A stretch of 64,000 bases of DNA from Bacillus mycoides. Lineage in GTDB: Bacteria; Bacillota; Bacilli; Bacillales; Bacillaceae_G. This document shows positions 55,333-64,000 of this stretch, in pieces; the first letter of the stretch is position 1; the number at the start of each line of letters is the position of its first letter. The notes beneath the pieces are model-generated. The model did not search any database, was not told the origin of the DNA, and was given only the letters and a program-made list of their open reading frames with translations. The translations under genes were made by a program, and so were the position numbers. Where the stretch lies: the NCBI RefSeq assembly GCF_018742245.1, contig NZ_CP036132.1, positions 1,173,001-1,237,000 of the forward strand. Direction: 5' to 3'.

Positions 55333-55363
55333 AAAAGAGAAGTTGTGATACTTCTCTTTTTGT
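55333..55363 (+). terminator. Terminator of the EamA gene
   Basis: AAAAGAGAAGT pairs with ACTTCTCTTTT around TGTGAT, T run follows. Confidence 0.85.
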
Positions 55364-55397
55364 TTTATAGAAATTTAAGTGAGGAAGGGGGAGAGAA

Positions 55398-55973
55398 ATG
55401 GAAGAGATATTAAAGAAATATATGAAGAGTTTTACAACATTAAGTGAAGAAGAGCAGCAACTGATCCTCAGTGAATTACAAATTGAAGAATATAAAAAAG
55501 GAACAGTGCTCCTAAGACAAGGAGATGTTCCGTCTAAATGTTATTTTGTATTAAAAGGATGCGTGAGGCAGCACTGTATAGATGAAGCAGGGAGAGAGGT
55601 TACATCAAATTTTTATACAGAAGAACAAGCAATCGCAAATTTCAATCATCATAAACAAGATAAATCATCCCCGCATACGTTAACGTGTTTAGAAGACTGT
55701 ATAGTAGTAGTTGGCGATCTGTATAGTGAAAAGGACATGTATAAGAAATATTCACAGTTAGAAGAAATGACGCGCCAAATGATTGAATACAATTTTGGTG
55801 AAGTACAAGAAGAACTTACATTATTTATTGCATCGACACCAGAAGAGCGCTACAAATCATTATTACAAAAACGCCCGCATTTAATTCATCGTGTTCCTCA
55901 ATATCAATTGGCAAGTTATCTAGGTATTACGCCAGAATCATTAAGCAGAATTAAGAAACGACTCAAACAGTAG
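55398..55973 (+). CDS. Crp/Fnr-type transcription regulator
   Basis: 191 residues: an N-terminal cyclic-nucleotide-binding-like jelly roll (~10-120, with GTVLLRQGDVPSKCYFVLKG) and a C-terminal helix-turn-helix (~150-191; YQLASYLGITPESLSRIKKRLK). The residues that bind cAMP in Crp are not obvious, and there are no Fnr-type Cys clusters, so the signal is unknown. It could regulate its neighbours (EamA transporter upstream, convergent DUF4386 gene), which is inference. AAGGGGGAG precedes the ATG. Confidence 0.85.
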   Translation: MEEILKKYMKSFTTLSEEEQQLILSELQIEEYKKGTVLLRQGDVPSKCYFVLKGCVRQHCIDEAGREVTSNFYTEEQAIANFNHHKQDKSSPHTLTCLEDCIVVVGDLYSEKDMYKKYSQLEEMTRQMIEYNFGEVQEELTLFIASTPEERYKSLLQKRPHLIHRVPQYQLASYLGITPESLSRIKKRLKQ

Positions 55974-56634
55974 AGTTTTTTCCACCTCTAAGCAATAGCC
56001 ATATACTAAATCCTAGTTCACCTGCGATCATCGGTAGTTGAAAGACAACGTTAAGAATGGAGATAATCGCATCATATTGTGAAAACATCGTATTCATGAC
56101 GTGAATTACGATATAACCGATAGCAGCGATGAATAGTAGTACACTAATAAATTTCGGTATTTGTCTAGATAGAAAAGTTACATATCCTAAAACGAGAAGA
56201 TGTAAGCCGAAAATGACTAATCCTACAGACCAAATGTATTCAAAAGCTTCTAGAAATAACATTGTATATGCTTCTGAATTAGCAACTGTACTTTTTGAAA
56301 GAAGTAATACAAATGTTAAATTGAATATAGCAATCCCAAGTATAGCTGTATACATAAGACGAAGACAGGCAGCCAGTAATGAGAAGCTAGCATGGATAGG
56401 TTTTAGAAAGAAATAAAGAGCCCACGAGGCGATAATATCCGTAATAAAAATGATAATCCATCCGAAAATTTCTGCTTTGAAAAGTGAACTTGAAGTTTGA
56501 ATATTATGGAGTGTCGTGCTCGCATCTCCTTGTACAACGAGATTTCCGTGAACAAAACCGTAAGAAAAAAATGCAGCGAATGCCATAATAAGAAGAGAAG
56601 TACCAGCAAATAAGGCAAACTTTCGTTCATTCAT
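55963..56634 (-). CDS. DUF4386-type membrane protein
   Basis: 223-residue membrane protein with about six helices. The start MNERKFALFAGTSLLIMAFAAFFSYGFVHGNL and the spacing of helices fit DUF4386. No catalytic motif. Its 3' end overlaps the Crp-like gene by 11 bases in convergent arrangement. AGGAGGACGAC lies before the ATG. Role unknown. Confidence 0.75.
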   Translation of the reverse strand: MNERKFALFAGTSLLIMAFAAFFSYGFVHGNLVVQGDASTTLHNIQTSSSLFKAEIFGWIIIFITDIIASWALYFFLKPIHASFSLLAACLRLMYTAILGIAIFNLTFVLLLSKSTVANSEAYTMLFLEAFEYIWSVGLVIFGLHLLVLGYVTFLSRQIPKFISVLLFIAAIGYIVIHVMNTMFSQYDAIISILNVVFQLPMIAGELGFSIWLLLRGGKNSTV

Positions 56635-56722
56635 ATGTCGTCCTCCTATTTCAATATTACTTTTATTTTAATAAGAGAAGGAGGGGAATTCATTAACTTA
56701 AATCAAGAGAGGAGGGAGCGTA

Positions 56723-57118
56723 ATGGAATTTCCATCAAAAAAAGATGCATGGTTATATCTGGTCTTTATAATCGTTATAGGTGCCTGTTTTGCTCCAATA
56801 TTTGCAGGGAGAGAATACTTTCTCTTATTTTTTACAATTCCATTAGCCATACTGTTTAGTTGGAGTTGGTTTTCAACAAAATATATTGTAGGGGAAGAAG
56901 AGATTACTATTAGATCTGGTTTCGTTAAAAAACGTATTCTTATAAGGGATATAAAGCGAATTTCAGATACGAAAAATCCAATCGCAGCTCATGCACTATC
57001 ATTCGATCGATTTGAAATTCTATACGGATCATATGAAACAGAACTTATTTCTCCAAGAAATAAAGAAGAATTTATTTTGTTGTTAAAAAGAAAAAATCCT
57101 GGAATTGAAATAAATTAA
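56723..57118 (+). CDS. Membrane-anchored PH-like (bPH) domain protein
   Basis: 131 residues: two helices (~10-27 and ~32-50) and a C-terminal bacterial PH-like domain (~52-131) with TKYIVGEEEITIRSGF and ILIRDIKRISDTKNP, the pattern of the YdjM/YyaB-like DUF1200 group. GAGGAGGGAG lies before the ATG. Function unknown; such proteins sit on the inner face of the membrane. Confidence 0.75.
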   Translation: MEFPSKKDAWLYLVFIIVIGACFAPIFAGREYFLLFFTIPLAILFSWSWFSTKYIVGEEEITIRSGFVKKRILIRDIKRISDTKNPIAAHALSFDRFEILYGSYETELISPRNKEEFILLLKRKNPGIEIN

Positions 57119-57145
57119 GAGAGTGGATTCATATCCACTCTCTTT
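57117..57145 (+). terminator. Terminator between the PH-like and Ig-like genes
   Basis: AGAGAGTGGA pairs with TCCACTCTCT, then TTT; serves both convergent genes. Confidence 0.85.
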
Positions 57146-57148
57146 ATA

Positions 57149-57547
57149 TCACTTTGGATTTGTCATATAAGGTTGTACGTGAACGACACATAAGTCGCGG
57201 AATTTTCCTTCAGCAGTTGTGACAATTACGACTGCTCTTCCTGCACTTTTTCCAGTAATCGTTACCGTATCACCTTTTGGATAGATTGTGATGACATCAG
57301 AATTCATATTTGTCCAAATAAGCTCTTGGTTCGTCGCTTGCATTGGCAAAACGGAAGCTGATAACTCAGTACTTTGCCCAGTTTTTATTTTTAACTTATT
57401 TTTTCCCATATGAACACCGATAACTGAAATAACAGAAGGAGCAATTGAAATTTTGGGCGGATTAGGTTGAATGTTTAAACAAGAAGCAGAAGTATTTGTG
57501 ATGGGTGAAAATTTTCTTATATGTTTTTGCTGGAAAGCTGCTAACAT
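57149..57547 (-). CDS. Small bacterial Ig-like (Big2-type) protein
   Basis: 132 residues. The N-terminal ~45 are low in hydrophobicity ([22 protein letters not shown]) with one Cys and no clear signal peptide. Residues ~50-125 form one Ig-like domain with [22 protein letters not shown] and [19 protein letters not shown], typical of the Big_2 group. AAAGGGGA precedes the ATG. Such single-domain proteins may bind to the spore or cell surface, but nothing here shows export. Confidence 0.75.
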   Translation of the reverse strand: MLAAFQQKHIRKFSPITNTSASCLNIQPNPPKISIAPSVISVIGVHMGKNKLKIKTGQSTELSASVLPMQATNQELIWTNMNSDVITIYPKGDTVTITGKSAGRAVVIVTTAEGKFRDLCVVHVQPYMTNPK

Positions 57548-57669
57548 TGGTGGAGTCCCCTTTCTGTATAGGTGTCGATACTAATAATATAAAGGAAGAA
57601 TGTTATAGTAAATTTAACGAAACATAAAGAAATTGTTAAATTTGAGAAGAATATTGTCGAACTGTAGTA

Positions 57670-57708
57670 AAAAAAGCTCTGCTGTTACGATAACAGCAAA
57701 GCTTTTTT
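57670..57708 (-). terminator. Terminator of putP
   Basis: Minus strand AAGCTTTGCTGTTA pairs with TAACAGCAGAGCTT, T run on the far side. Confidence 0.88.
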
Positions 57709-59185
57709 ATAGACTATGACTATGTTGTTTTTCGAAATCCTCAAATTGCTCTTCAACTTCTTTTGAAGGTTGTGTTAGTAAACTAACGATTATGATTGCT
57801 AGTAAACTAATTGTGAAACCAGGAATCATTTCATATAAGAAGTTTGTTAAGAATTTAAATTGAGTCCATATAATAACAGTCGCGGCACCAGAAATCATAC
57901 CAGCAAGCGCGCCCCATTTCGTCATACGTTTCCAATATAGACTTAATAAAATAGCTGGTCCGAATGAAGAACCAAATCCAGCCCAAGCGTATCCAACAAG
58001 AGCTAAAATCGTATCATTTTGTTTAAACGCTAATGCGCACCCAACTAAGGCGATACCAAGAACAGCCATACGACCGACAAATACAAGCTCTTTATCAGAA
58101 GCAGAACGTTTAAAGAATGTATGATATAAGTCTTCTGTTACAGCACTTGAAGTAACGAGAAGCTGAGATGAGATTGTACTCATAATAGCTGCTAAAATCG
58201 CTGCTAATAAAAATCCAGTAATAAGTGGATGGAATAAAATTTTTCCAAGCTCAAGGAAAATTGTCTCTGGGTTAGATAATGTCAAATCTTGTTGTGAATA
58301 GTAGGCAATACCGATAAGACCAGTAAACATAGCTCCGACAACAGAGAAAATCATCCAGCTCATACCAATTCTTCGTGCGCTTTTAAGTTCTTTTACAGAA
58401 GAAATTGCCATAAAGCGTACGATAATATGAGGTTGTCCAACATAACCAAGGCCCCATGCGAATAAGGAAACAATTCCTAAAGTGGAGGCACCTTTAAAAA
58501 TATCTAAACGTGTTGGATCTACAGATCGAATTGTATCAAATGCAGGTCCAAGTCCGTTTGCATTCATAATTGTTACGATAGGAACAAGAATAAGAGCAAC
58601 TACCATAATGATTCCTTGCACGAAGTCTGTCCAACTTACAGCTAAGAAACCACCAAATAATGTGTAAGCTACAACAACGCCTGCTACAATGAATAATCCA
58701 ACATGATAGTTCATACCAAATGAATTTTCAAATAATACAGCGCCTGAAACTAGTCCTGAAGCTACATAGAAAGTAAAGAAAATCATAATAACAAGTCCGG
58801 ATACTAAGCGTAGCATGTGAGATTTGTCGTGGAAGCGGTGTTCCAAAAATTCTGGGATAGTAATAGAATTATTTGCAATTTCAGAGTAGGTACGTAAGCG
58901 AGGAGCGACATAAAGCCAGTTTGCGTATGCGCCTAGTGTTAGGCCGATCGCAATCCAACTACTACTTAATCCAACGCTAAACATTGCACCGGGTAATCCC
59001 ATTAAAAGCCAACCACTCATATCGGATGCTCCAGCACTTAATGCTGTTACTGCGGGGCCTAGTGTACGCCCGCCAAGCATATAATCTGTTAAGTTGGACG
59101 TTCGTTTGTAGGCGAAATAGCCGATTACTAACATCCCGAGCATGTAAATAGAGATAGAAGTTAAAGTTAACATCTGCGTACTCAT
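57707..59185 (-). CDS. putP: Sodium/proline symporter PutP
   Basis: 492-residue SSS-family symporter with about thirteen helices. Proline-type stretches: GGRTLGPAVTALSAGASDMSGWLLMG (~40-65, including sodium-site residues), WTDFVQGIIM, and GLGYVGQPHIIVRFMA. The soluble C-terminus ends in HSHSL. ATG 59185 follows AAGGAAGGGG; the frame extends 60 bases further without another site. Imports proline as nutrient or osmoprotectant; OpuE-type and PutP-type cannot be separated by eye. Confidence 0.9.
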   Translation of the reverse strand: MSTQMLTLTSISIYMLGMLVIGYFAYKRTSNLTDYMLGGRTLGPAVTALSAGASDMSGWLLMGLPGAMFSVGLSSSWIAIGLTLGAYANWLYVAPRLRTYSEIANNSITIPEFLEHRFHDKSHMLRLVSGLVIMIFFTFYVASGLVSGAVLFENSFGMNYHVGLFIVAGVVVAYTLFGGFLAVSWTDFVQGIIMVVALILVPIVTIMNANGLGPAFDTIRSVDPTRLDIFKGASTLGIVSLFAWGLGYVGQPHIIVRFMAISSVKELKSARRIGMSWMIFSVVGAMFTGLIGIAYYSQQDLTLSNPETIFLELGKILFHPLITGFLLAAILAAIMSTISSQLLVTSSAVTEDLYHTFFKRSASDKELVFVGRMAVLGIALVGCALAFKQNDTILALVGYAWAGFGSSFGPAILLSLYWKRMTKWGALAGMISGAATVIIWTQFKFLTNFLYEMIPGFTISLLAIIIVSLLTQPSKEVEEQFEDFEKQHSHSL

Positions 59186-59444
59186 GTAGTTCCCCTTCCT
59201 TTTGTCATGTCTTTTGATGCATTTTGCATATTTATAATCTATCATGATTATTCAGAAAAATCCATGCGCAAATAAGAATTTTCTGAAATTTAAGCGTTTT
59301 TTGACATCTTTTTACTTTTGGGATATATAACTTTCTGGCAAAAAACCTTAATTTTAATAGAGTATTTATTATTTTTACATAAAAACAGGTTGTTTTGTCA
59401 ATATAATATCGAACGAAGAAATAATATTTTTTTCGGAAAAAGTA
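59186..59444. other. Intergenic region between putP and the trp leader
   Basis: AT-rich, no gene supported. TATAAA on the minus strand near 59236 is a possible putP -10. TTGACA at ~59308 on the plus strand has only a poor partner. Nothing else recognised. Confidence 0.4.
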
Positions 59445-59474
59445 TTGACTTATTAGAAACATGAGGAATATAAT
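59445..59474 (+). promoter_or_regulatory. Promoter of the trp operon
   Basis: TTGACT, 18 bases, TATAAT, right before the first T-box. Confidence 0.75.
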
Positions 59475-59480
59475 GAGTGC

Positions 59481-59758
59481 AACTTAAAAAAATGCAAGCG
59501 TTGATGAAGAAGAGTACACATGATGAACATGTCAGAGAGCTGATGGTTGGTGCGAATCAGTATGGGATTGATGTGGAATGGGCTTCGGAGCTTCCAAACC
59601 GAAACGAAAGAAGTAGGCTTTGGCGACATGATCTCATCGATACAAGAGACACGTATTATTTTTTGATACGGCAAAGTGCGTTACATTCGTAACGAATTAA
59701 GGTGGCACCACGGGAGTACCCGTCCTTTCTATAGGATGAGTACTCCCTTTTTGTGTAC
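59481..59758 (+). promoter_or_regulatory. First Trp T-box of the trp operon
   Basis: Specifier loop GGAATGGGC with TGG at 59579-59581, AGTAG box near 59611, T-box AAGGTGGCACCACGGG (~59699) and terminator stem GGGAGTAC / GTACTCCC (59713-59750) with TTTTTG. Uncharged tRNA-Trp should stabilise the antiterminator. Confidence 0.93.
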
Positions 59759-59814
59759 AAAAAATTGTTGAACGCCCTATAAAAATTAAATAAGTTAAAT
59801 CGTTTAAGTAAGAA

Positions 59815-60072
59815 GAGTACGTATATTTGGAGACGTTACAGAGAGCCGGGGGCAGGTGGGAGCCCGGTACGGTGCCATATACGGAATGGGCTTACGAGAG
59901 GTATGCTGAACAATTTTATTCAGTAGGCAACCCGGGTTCCGCCGTTACAAGGATAAGGTATATATTTTGTACCTGAATAAAGCGGGATGCTTTTGCATCC
60001 AACCTGAGGTGGTACCACGGTAAATTTATCGTCCTCTACATATTTCGATATGTAGGGGACTTTTTTATTTTT
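59815..60072 (+). promoter_or_regulatory. Second Trp T-box of the trp operon
   Basis: Specifier GGAATGGGC with TGG at 59887-59889, T-box GAGGTGGTACCACGG (~60006-60020) and terminator GTCCTCTACATA / TATGTAGGGGAC (60031-60060) with TTTTTT. It is directly in series with the first one, with no separate promoter seen in between. Confidence 0.93.
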
Positions 60073-60090
60073 CAGAGTGAGGTGAAAGGC

Positions 60091-61509
60091 ATGATGACGA
60101 AAGAAGAATTTATGAAGCAAAAAGAACAAGGAAAAACATTTTTAGTAATCGCTGAAGAAGAAGGAGATAGCATTACGCCAATTTCTTTATATAGACGTAT
60201 GAAAGGGAAGAAGAAGTTTTTACTAGAAAGCTCACAGCTTCATCAAGATAAAGGACGCTATTCTTGCTTAGGATGTAATCCGTATGGTGAAGTGAAAAGT
60301 GTTGGTACGGAAGTGGAACGAACGATTTACAGCCAAACAGAAAAGCTGCAAGGTAACGTACTGCAAGTGTTAGAAGAGGTAATCGCACCAGCGCAAGTAG
60401 AGAGTCCATTCCCGTTTTGCGGGGGAGCAGTTGGATATATCGGCTACGACGTAATTCGGCAGTATGAAAATATAGGAGTAGACTTACATGATCCATTAAA
60501 TATTCCAGAAGTACACCTTTTACTGTATCGCGAGTTTATCGTTTACGATCATTTACGCCAAAAACTATCGTTTGTATATGTATGCAAGGAAGATGAATCA
60601 GCTTCTTATGAGGAAGTATACGAGAGATTGCAACAATACAAAGAGGAAGTGCTAAACGTAGAAGAAGAGAAGGTGAGTGAAGTAATATCATCTTTAGCAT
60701 TCACTTCTTCAGTAACGGAAAAAGAATTTTGTGAAATGGTGGAAACAGCGAAAGAATACATTCGGGCCGGAGATATTTTTCAAGTTGTATTATCCCAGCG
60801 ATTAAAAAGTGAGTGTAAAGGAGATCCGTTCGCATTATACAGGAAACTTCGAATTGCGAATCCATCACCATATATGTTCTATATCGATTTTCAAGATTAT
60901 GTTGTACTGGGCTCTTCGCCAGAAAGTTTACTATCAGTAAGAGATGATAAGGTAATGACAAATCCAATTGCCGGCACGAGACCGAGAGGGAAAACGAAGC
61001 AGGAAGATGAGGAAATCGAAAAAGAACTGTTAGGAAATGAGAAAGAGCGGGCGGAGCATATGATGCTTGTGGATCTAGGCCGAAATGATATTGGCAGAGT
61101 AAGTGAAATTGGCTCTGTGACGATAGATAAATATATGAAAGTAGAGAAATACTCTCACGTTATGCACATTGTATCTAAAGTTTACGGAACATTGCAAAAA
61201 CGGATGAGTGGATTTGATGCATTAGCGTATTGTTTACCAGCCGGCACAGTATCAGGCGCTCCGAAAATAAGGGCGATGGAAATTATTAATACGTTAGAGC
61301 ATGAAAAAAGAAATGTATACGCCGGAGCAGTTGGATATATTTCATTCTCAGGAAATCTTGATATGGCGCTAGCAATTCGAACGATGGTTGTAAAAGATGA
61401 GAAAGCGTACGTTCAGGCAGGAGCGGGTATCGTCTACGATTCAGACCCTGTAGCTGAATATGAAGAAACATTAAATAAAGCGAGAGCGCTTTTGGAGGTT
61501 ATGAAATGA
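60091..61509 (+). CDS. trpE: Anthranilate synthase component I TrpE
   Basis: 472-residue chorismate-using enzyme, first step of tryptophan synthesis, with TrpG as glutamine amidotransferase. Feedback-site LLESSQLH (~45-52), catalytic core with IFQVVLSQRL, NPSPYMFYIDF, GSSPESLL, PIAGTRPRG, and the C-terminal LPAGTVSGAPKIRAMEII. ATG at 60091 lies 6 bases after GAGGTG; GTG at 60082 is inside that site. Head of trpEGDCF, controlled by two T-boxes. Confidence 0.97.
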   Translation: MMTKEEFMKQKEQGKTFLVIAEEEGDSITPISLYRRMKGKKKFLLESSQLHQDKGRYSCLGCNPYGEVKSVGTEVERTIYSQTEKLQGNVLQVLEEVIAPAQVESPFPFCGGAVGYIGYDVIRQYENIGVDLHDPLNIPEVHLLLYREFIVYDHLRQKLSFVYVCKEDESASYEEVYERLQQYKEEVLNVEEEKVSEVISSLAFTSSVTEKEFCEMVETAKEYIRAGDIFQVVLSQRLKSECKGDPFALYRKLRIANPSPYMFYIDFQDYVVLGSSPESLLSVRDDKVMTNPIAGTRPRGKTKQEDEEIEKELLGNEKERAEHMMLVDLGRNDIGRVSEIGSVTIDKYMKVEKYSHVMHIVSKVYGTLQKRMSGFDALAYCLPAGTVSGAPKIRAMEIINTLEHEKRNVYAGAVGYISFSGNLDMALAIRTMVVKDEKAYVQAGAGIVYDSDPVAEYEETLNKARALLEVMK

Positions 61510-62093
61510 TTGTACTGATCGATAATTATGATTCCTTCACATATAACTTGTATCAACTATTAGGCGAGTACGAGGAAGAAATTGTTGTAGTAAGAAATGA
61601 TCAAATAACAATTGAACAATTAGAGGAGATGAAGCCGAAAGGAATTGTGCTATCACCAGGACCTGGAAAACCAGAAGATGCTGGAATTTGTATCGATGTT
61701 ATTCGTCACTTTTATAAGAACGTTCCCATCTTAGGAATTTGCCTTGGCCATCAAGCAATCATATCCGCATTTGGAGGAGAAATTGTTAGAGCAGAGCACA
61801 TTAAACACGGAAAAACATCGCGTGTGAAACATAACGGAACGTCAATCTTTTCGTACGTTACGCAGCCGCTAACAGCGATGCGTTACCATTCACTCGTCGC
61901 AGCGCAAAATGGTTTGCCGCAGTGTTTTGACATACTCGCGACAGCGATGGATGACGGAGAAATCATGGCAGTTCGTCACAACTATTATCCGCTCTTCGGA
62001 TTACAGTTTCACCCAGAATCAATTGCAACAGAAGAAGGCGGAAAGTTAATACGTGCTTTTTTGGCAGAAGTGAAAGAGGAGGAGAGAGTATGA
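61506..62093 (+). CDS. trpG: Anthranilate synthase component II TrpG
   Basis: 195-residue class I glutamine amidotransferase. Nucleophile Cys in GICLGHQAI (~79), catalytic His and Glu in QFHPESIAT. It provides ammonia to TrpE and, in Bacillus, could also serve PabB. Overlaps the trpE stop by four bases (ATGA). Since it sits in the trp operon it is called trpG; a shared pabA function cannot be excluded. Confidence 0.94.
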   Translation: MIVLIDNYDSFTYNLYQLLGEYEEEIVVVRNDQITIEQLEEMKPKGIVLSPGPGKPEDAGICIDVIRHFYKNVPILGICLGHQAIISAFGGEIVRAEHIKHGKTSRVKHNGTSIFSYVTQPLTAMRYHSLVAAQNGLPQCFDILATAMDDGEIMAVRHNYYPLFGLQFHPESIATEEGGKLIRAFLAEVKEEERV

Positions 62094-63115
62094 ACAGTTA
62101 TCTTCGAAAGTTAGTAGAGGGACAACATTTAACAGAAGAGGAAATGTATGAAGCGGGACTTCTTTTATTAAGTGACAACATATTGGAAAGTGAAGTTGCA
62201 GCTTTCTTAGTATTGCTGAAAGCGAAAGGCGAAACAGCAGAAGAAATATACGGTCTCGTTCGTGCTCTTCGCGAAAAGGCATTACCGTTTTCAAATCATA
62301 TAAAAGGCGCGATGGACAATTGCGGAACGGGTGGTGACGGTGCGCAAACATTCAATATTAGTACAACATCGGCATTTGTACTTGCCGGAGCTGGTGTAAA
62401 GGTTGCGAAACATGGAAACCGCGCTGTTTCTAGTAAAACAGGAAGTGCTGATTTATTAGAAGAACTCGGTGTAAACATTAGTTGTACGCCAGGTGAGATT
62501 GACTACTTATTAGAAAATGTAGGGATTGCCTTCTTATTCGCACCAGCGATGCATCCAGCATTAAGACGCATTATGAAAATAAGAAAAGAATTAAACGTTC
62601 CGACGATCTTTAACTTAATTGGACCGTTGACGAATCCGGTTAATTTAGAAACACAATTTGTCGGTATTTATAAACGAGATATGTTATTGCCGGTAGCGGA
62701 AGTATTGCAGAAACTAGGCAGAAAACAAGCGCTCGTCGTAAACGGAAGTGGATTTTTAGATGAAGCATCATTACAAGGAGAAAACTGCGTCGCTATTTTA
62801 AAAGACAATGAAATAATTGAAATGAGTATTGCACCAGAAAACTACGGTTTTTCAAGAGTGAAAAATGAGGAAATTAGAGGCGGAAATTCAAAAGAAAACG
62901 CAAAAATTACGCTCGGAGTATTGAGCGGAGAAAAAAGTGTATACCGCGATACCGTTTTACTAAATGCAGGGCTTGCTCTTTTCGCAAACGGAAAAGCGGA
63001 AACGATTGAAGAAGGAATTAAACTAGCAACGCATAGCATTGACTCCGGAAAAGCATTAGAAAAATTAAACTTATTAATTACAGCAAGCCATGAAAAGTTA
63101 GAAAGGGTGAATTAA
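62090..63115 (+). CDS. trpD: Anthranilate phosphoribosyltransferase TrpD
   Basis: 341-residue enzyme transferring ribose phosphate from PRPP to anthranilate. PRPP site [17 protein letters not shown] (~80-96), [21 protein letters not shown] (~107-127 region) and [11 protein letters not shown]. Length standard. ATG overlaps the trpG stop by four bases, GAGGAGAGAG just before it. Confidence 0.96.
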   Translation: MNSYLRKLVEGQHLTEEEMYEAGLLLLSDNILESEVAAFLVLLKAKGETAEEIYGLVRALREKALPFSNHIKGAMDNCGTGGDGAQTFNISTTSAFVLAGAGVKVAKHGNRAVSSKTGSADLLEELGVNISCTPGEIDYLLENVGIAFLFAPAMHPALRRIMKIRKELNVPTIFNLIGPLTNPVNLETQFVGIYKRDMLLPVAEVLQKLGRKQALVVNGSGFLDEASLQGENCVAILKDNEIIEMSIAPENYGFSRVKNEEIRGGNSKENAKITLGVLSGEKSVYRDTVLLNAGLALFANGKAETIEEGIKLATHSIDSGKALEKLNLLITASHEKLERVN

Positions 63116-63116
63116 A

Positions 63117-63878
63117 ATGGGGACGATTTTAGACAAAATTGTAGAGCAAAAGAAAGTAGAAGTTGCGGAGTTATATGAAACATATTCACCAGTGAAAGAA
63201 AAAAGGAAAACACACTCACTTGTAAAAGCTTTAGAGCAATTTACTGTAATCGCAGAGGTAAAGCGAGCGTCTCCATCAAAAGGCGATATAAACTTACACG
63301 TTGATGTACCAAAACAAGTAAAAACATATGAAGAATGCGGCGCTGGAGCGGTTTCTGTTTTAACAGACGGTCAATTTTTTAAAGGATCGTTTCACGACTT
63401 ACAAACTGCAAGAACAGAAAGTAACATTCCGCTTTTATGTAAAGATTTTATAATTGATAAGATTCAAATTGATAGAGCTTATGAAGCTGGTGCAGATCTT
63501 ATTTTATTAATCGTTGCAGCATTGTCAAAAGAGAAATTAAAAGAGCTTTATAACTACGTACTAGAAATGGGATTAGAAGCGATTGTTGAAGTTCATGATG
63601 AACAGGAATTAGAAATTGCAACCCGATTAAATCCGCACGTTATCGGAATTAATAACCGTAATTTAAAAACGTTTGAAGTAGATTTAAGCCAAACTGAAAA
63701 ACTCGGAAAACGACTGAATGAGGAAAATCTGCTTTGGATTAGTGAAAGTGGTATTCATTCAAAAGAAGATATCATCAGAGTCAAACGAGCTGGTGCCAAA
63801 GGCGTATTAGTCGGAGAAGCGCTTATGATATCATCTTCTATCAGTACCTTTTTTGAAGACTGTAAGGTGAGCATATGA
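63117..63878 (+). CDS. trpC: Indole-3-glycerol phosphate synthase TrpC
   Basis: 253-residue TIM barrel enzyme. [12 protein letters not shown] (~49-60, catalytic Lys), [12 protein letters not shown] (~109-120, second Lys), [15 protein letters not shown] and [10 protein letters not shown] are all present. One base separates it from the trpD stop; GAAAGGGTG precedes the ATG. Its stop overlaps the trpF start. Confidence 0.96.
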   Translation: MGTILDKIVEQKKVEVAELYETYSPVKEKRKTHSLVKALEQFTVIAEVKRASPSKGDINLHVDVPKQVKTYEECGAGAVSVLTDGQFFKGSFHDLQTARTESNIPLLCKDFIIDKIQIDRAYEAGADLILLIVAALSKEKLKELYNYVLEMGLEAIVEVHDEQELEIATRLNPHVIGINNRNLKTFEVDLSQTEKLGKRLNEENLLWISESGIHSKEDIIRVKRAGAKGVLVGEALMISSSISTFFEDCKVSI

Positions 63879-64000
63879 AAGTGAAGATTTGCGGCATCAC
63901 TGATATGGAAACAGCGAAAAGTGCGTGTGAATATGGCGCAGATGCAATCGGATTCGTTTTTGCAGAAAGTAAACGCCAAATCACTCCAGGGCAAGCGAAA
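63875..64000 (+). CDS. trpF: Phosphoribosylanthranilate isomerase TrpF, cut by window end
   Basis: First 42 residues only. [17 protein letters not shown] with the catalytic-Cys motif KICGIT (4-9) and [16 protein letters not shown] are typical of TrpF. ATG overlaps the trpC stop by four bases; AAGGTGAG precedes it. The remainder and presumably trpB and trpA lie beyond the window. Confidence 0.93.
   Translation, partial: MKVKICGITDMETAKSACEYGADAIGFVFAESKRQITPGQAK

Noticed and set aside
59477..59692. 71-residue frame before the trp operon
   Set aside because: It coincides with stem I and specifier of the first T-box; no ribosome site.

Overview
The window is a piece of a low-GC Firmicute chromosome and belongs to the Bacillus cereus group (cereus, thuringiensis or anthracis type). 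The evidence is a gene order that follows the B. subtilis yitT-yitU / yjzC-yjaU-yjaV-comZ-fabHF-yjaZ-yjbA-trpS / spx-yjbE-mecA-coiA-pepF-yjbH..O-prpE / yjcA-yjcH backbone, combined with genes typical of the cereus group: clpB with a CtsR box, the collagen-like exosporium protein BclA, the exosporium proteins ExsY, CotY and BxpB, and a trp operon led by T-boxes. No tRNA, rRNA, IS element, prophage or CRISPR array was seen. Species or strain cannot be assigned from this alone.

Layout. 1-7.7 kb: membrane protein YitT, two tiny proteins, a HAD phosphatase, YjzC, the CtsR-controlled disaggregase ClpB, YjzD, and two enzyme-like proteins with degenerate active sites (YjaU, YjaV). 7.8-12.2 kb: ComZ, the FapR-type fabH-fabF pair, metalloprotease-like YjaZ, and YjbA. 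12.27-12.75 kb: a block of four tandem ~120-bp units, each able to fold, with compensatory changes between units. 12.75-14.1 kb: trpS under a Trp T-box. 14.8-24.2 kb: an oppABCDF oligopeptide importer, a MATE exporter and a second oppA. 25-37.6 kb: regulators and housekeeping genes (Spx, TerC, MecA, cardiolipin synthase, CoiA, PepF, YjbH adaptor, truncated globin, CYTH protein, YjbL, small alarmone synthetase, NAD kinase, pseudouridine synthase).

37.6-50.1 kb is the sporulation/exosporium region: a repeat-rich fibre-like protein with a phage-type self-cleaving C-terminal domain, PrpE, a SEDS-family protein, BclA, rmlACBD (dTDP-rhamnose, a sugar found on BclA glycans), fabI, CotO, ExsY, YjcA, a Gln-rich small protein, BxpB/ExsFA and CotY. 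Matches to the sigma-K promoter pattern stand in front of several of these genes. 50.3-59.2 kb: UvrD-type helicase, acetyltransferase, 2H phosphoesterase, esterase, EamA transporter, Crp/Fnr-type regulator, small membrane and Ig-like proteins, and a sodium/proline symporter. 59.4-64 kb: two Trp T-boxes in series, then trpE-trpG-trpD-trpC-trpF (the last cut by the window edge).

How the genes work together. Lipid synthesis (fabHF, fabI) carries FapR-like sites at both loci. Tryptophan charging and synthesis share T-box control at three leaders. Protein quality control is concentrated here (ClpB, Spx, MecA, and YjbH as Spx adaptor). The exosporium block puts structural proteins beside the sugar pathway that decorates them.

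The most unusual items are the covarying tandem repeats (12.3-12.75 kb), the head-repeat protein with the self-cleaving domain (37.6-39.1 kb), a BclA whose N-terminus lacks the usual exosporium-targeting motif, and two promoter-terminator pairs that could make small RNAs.
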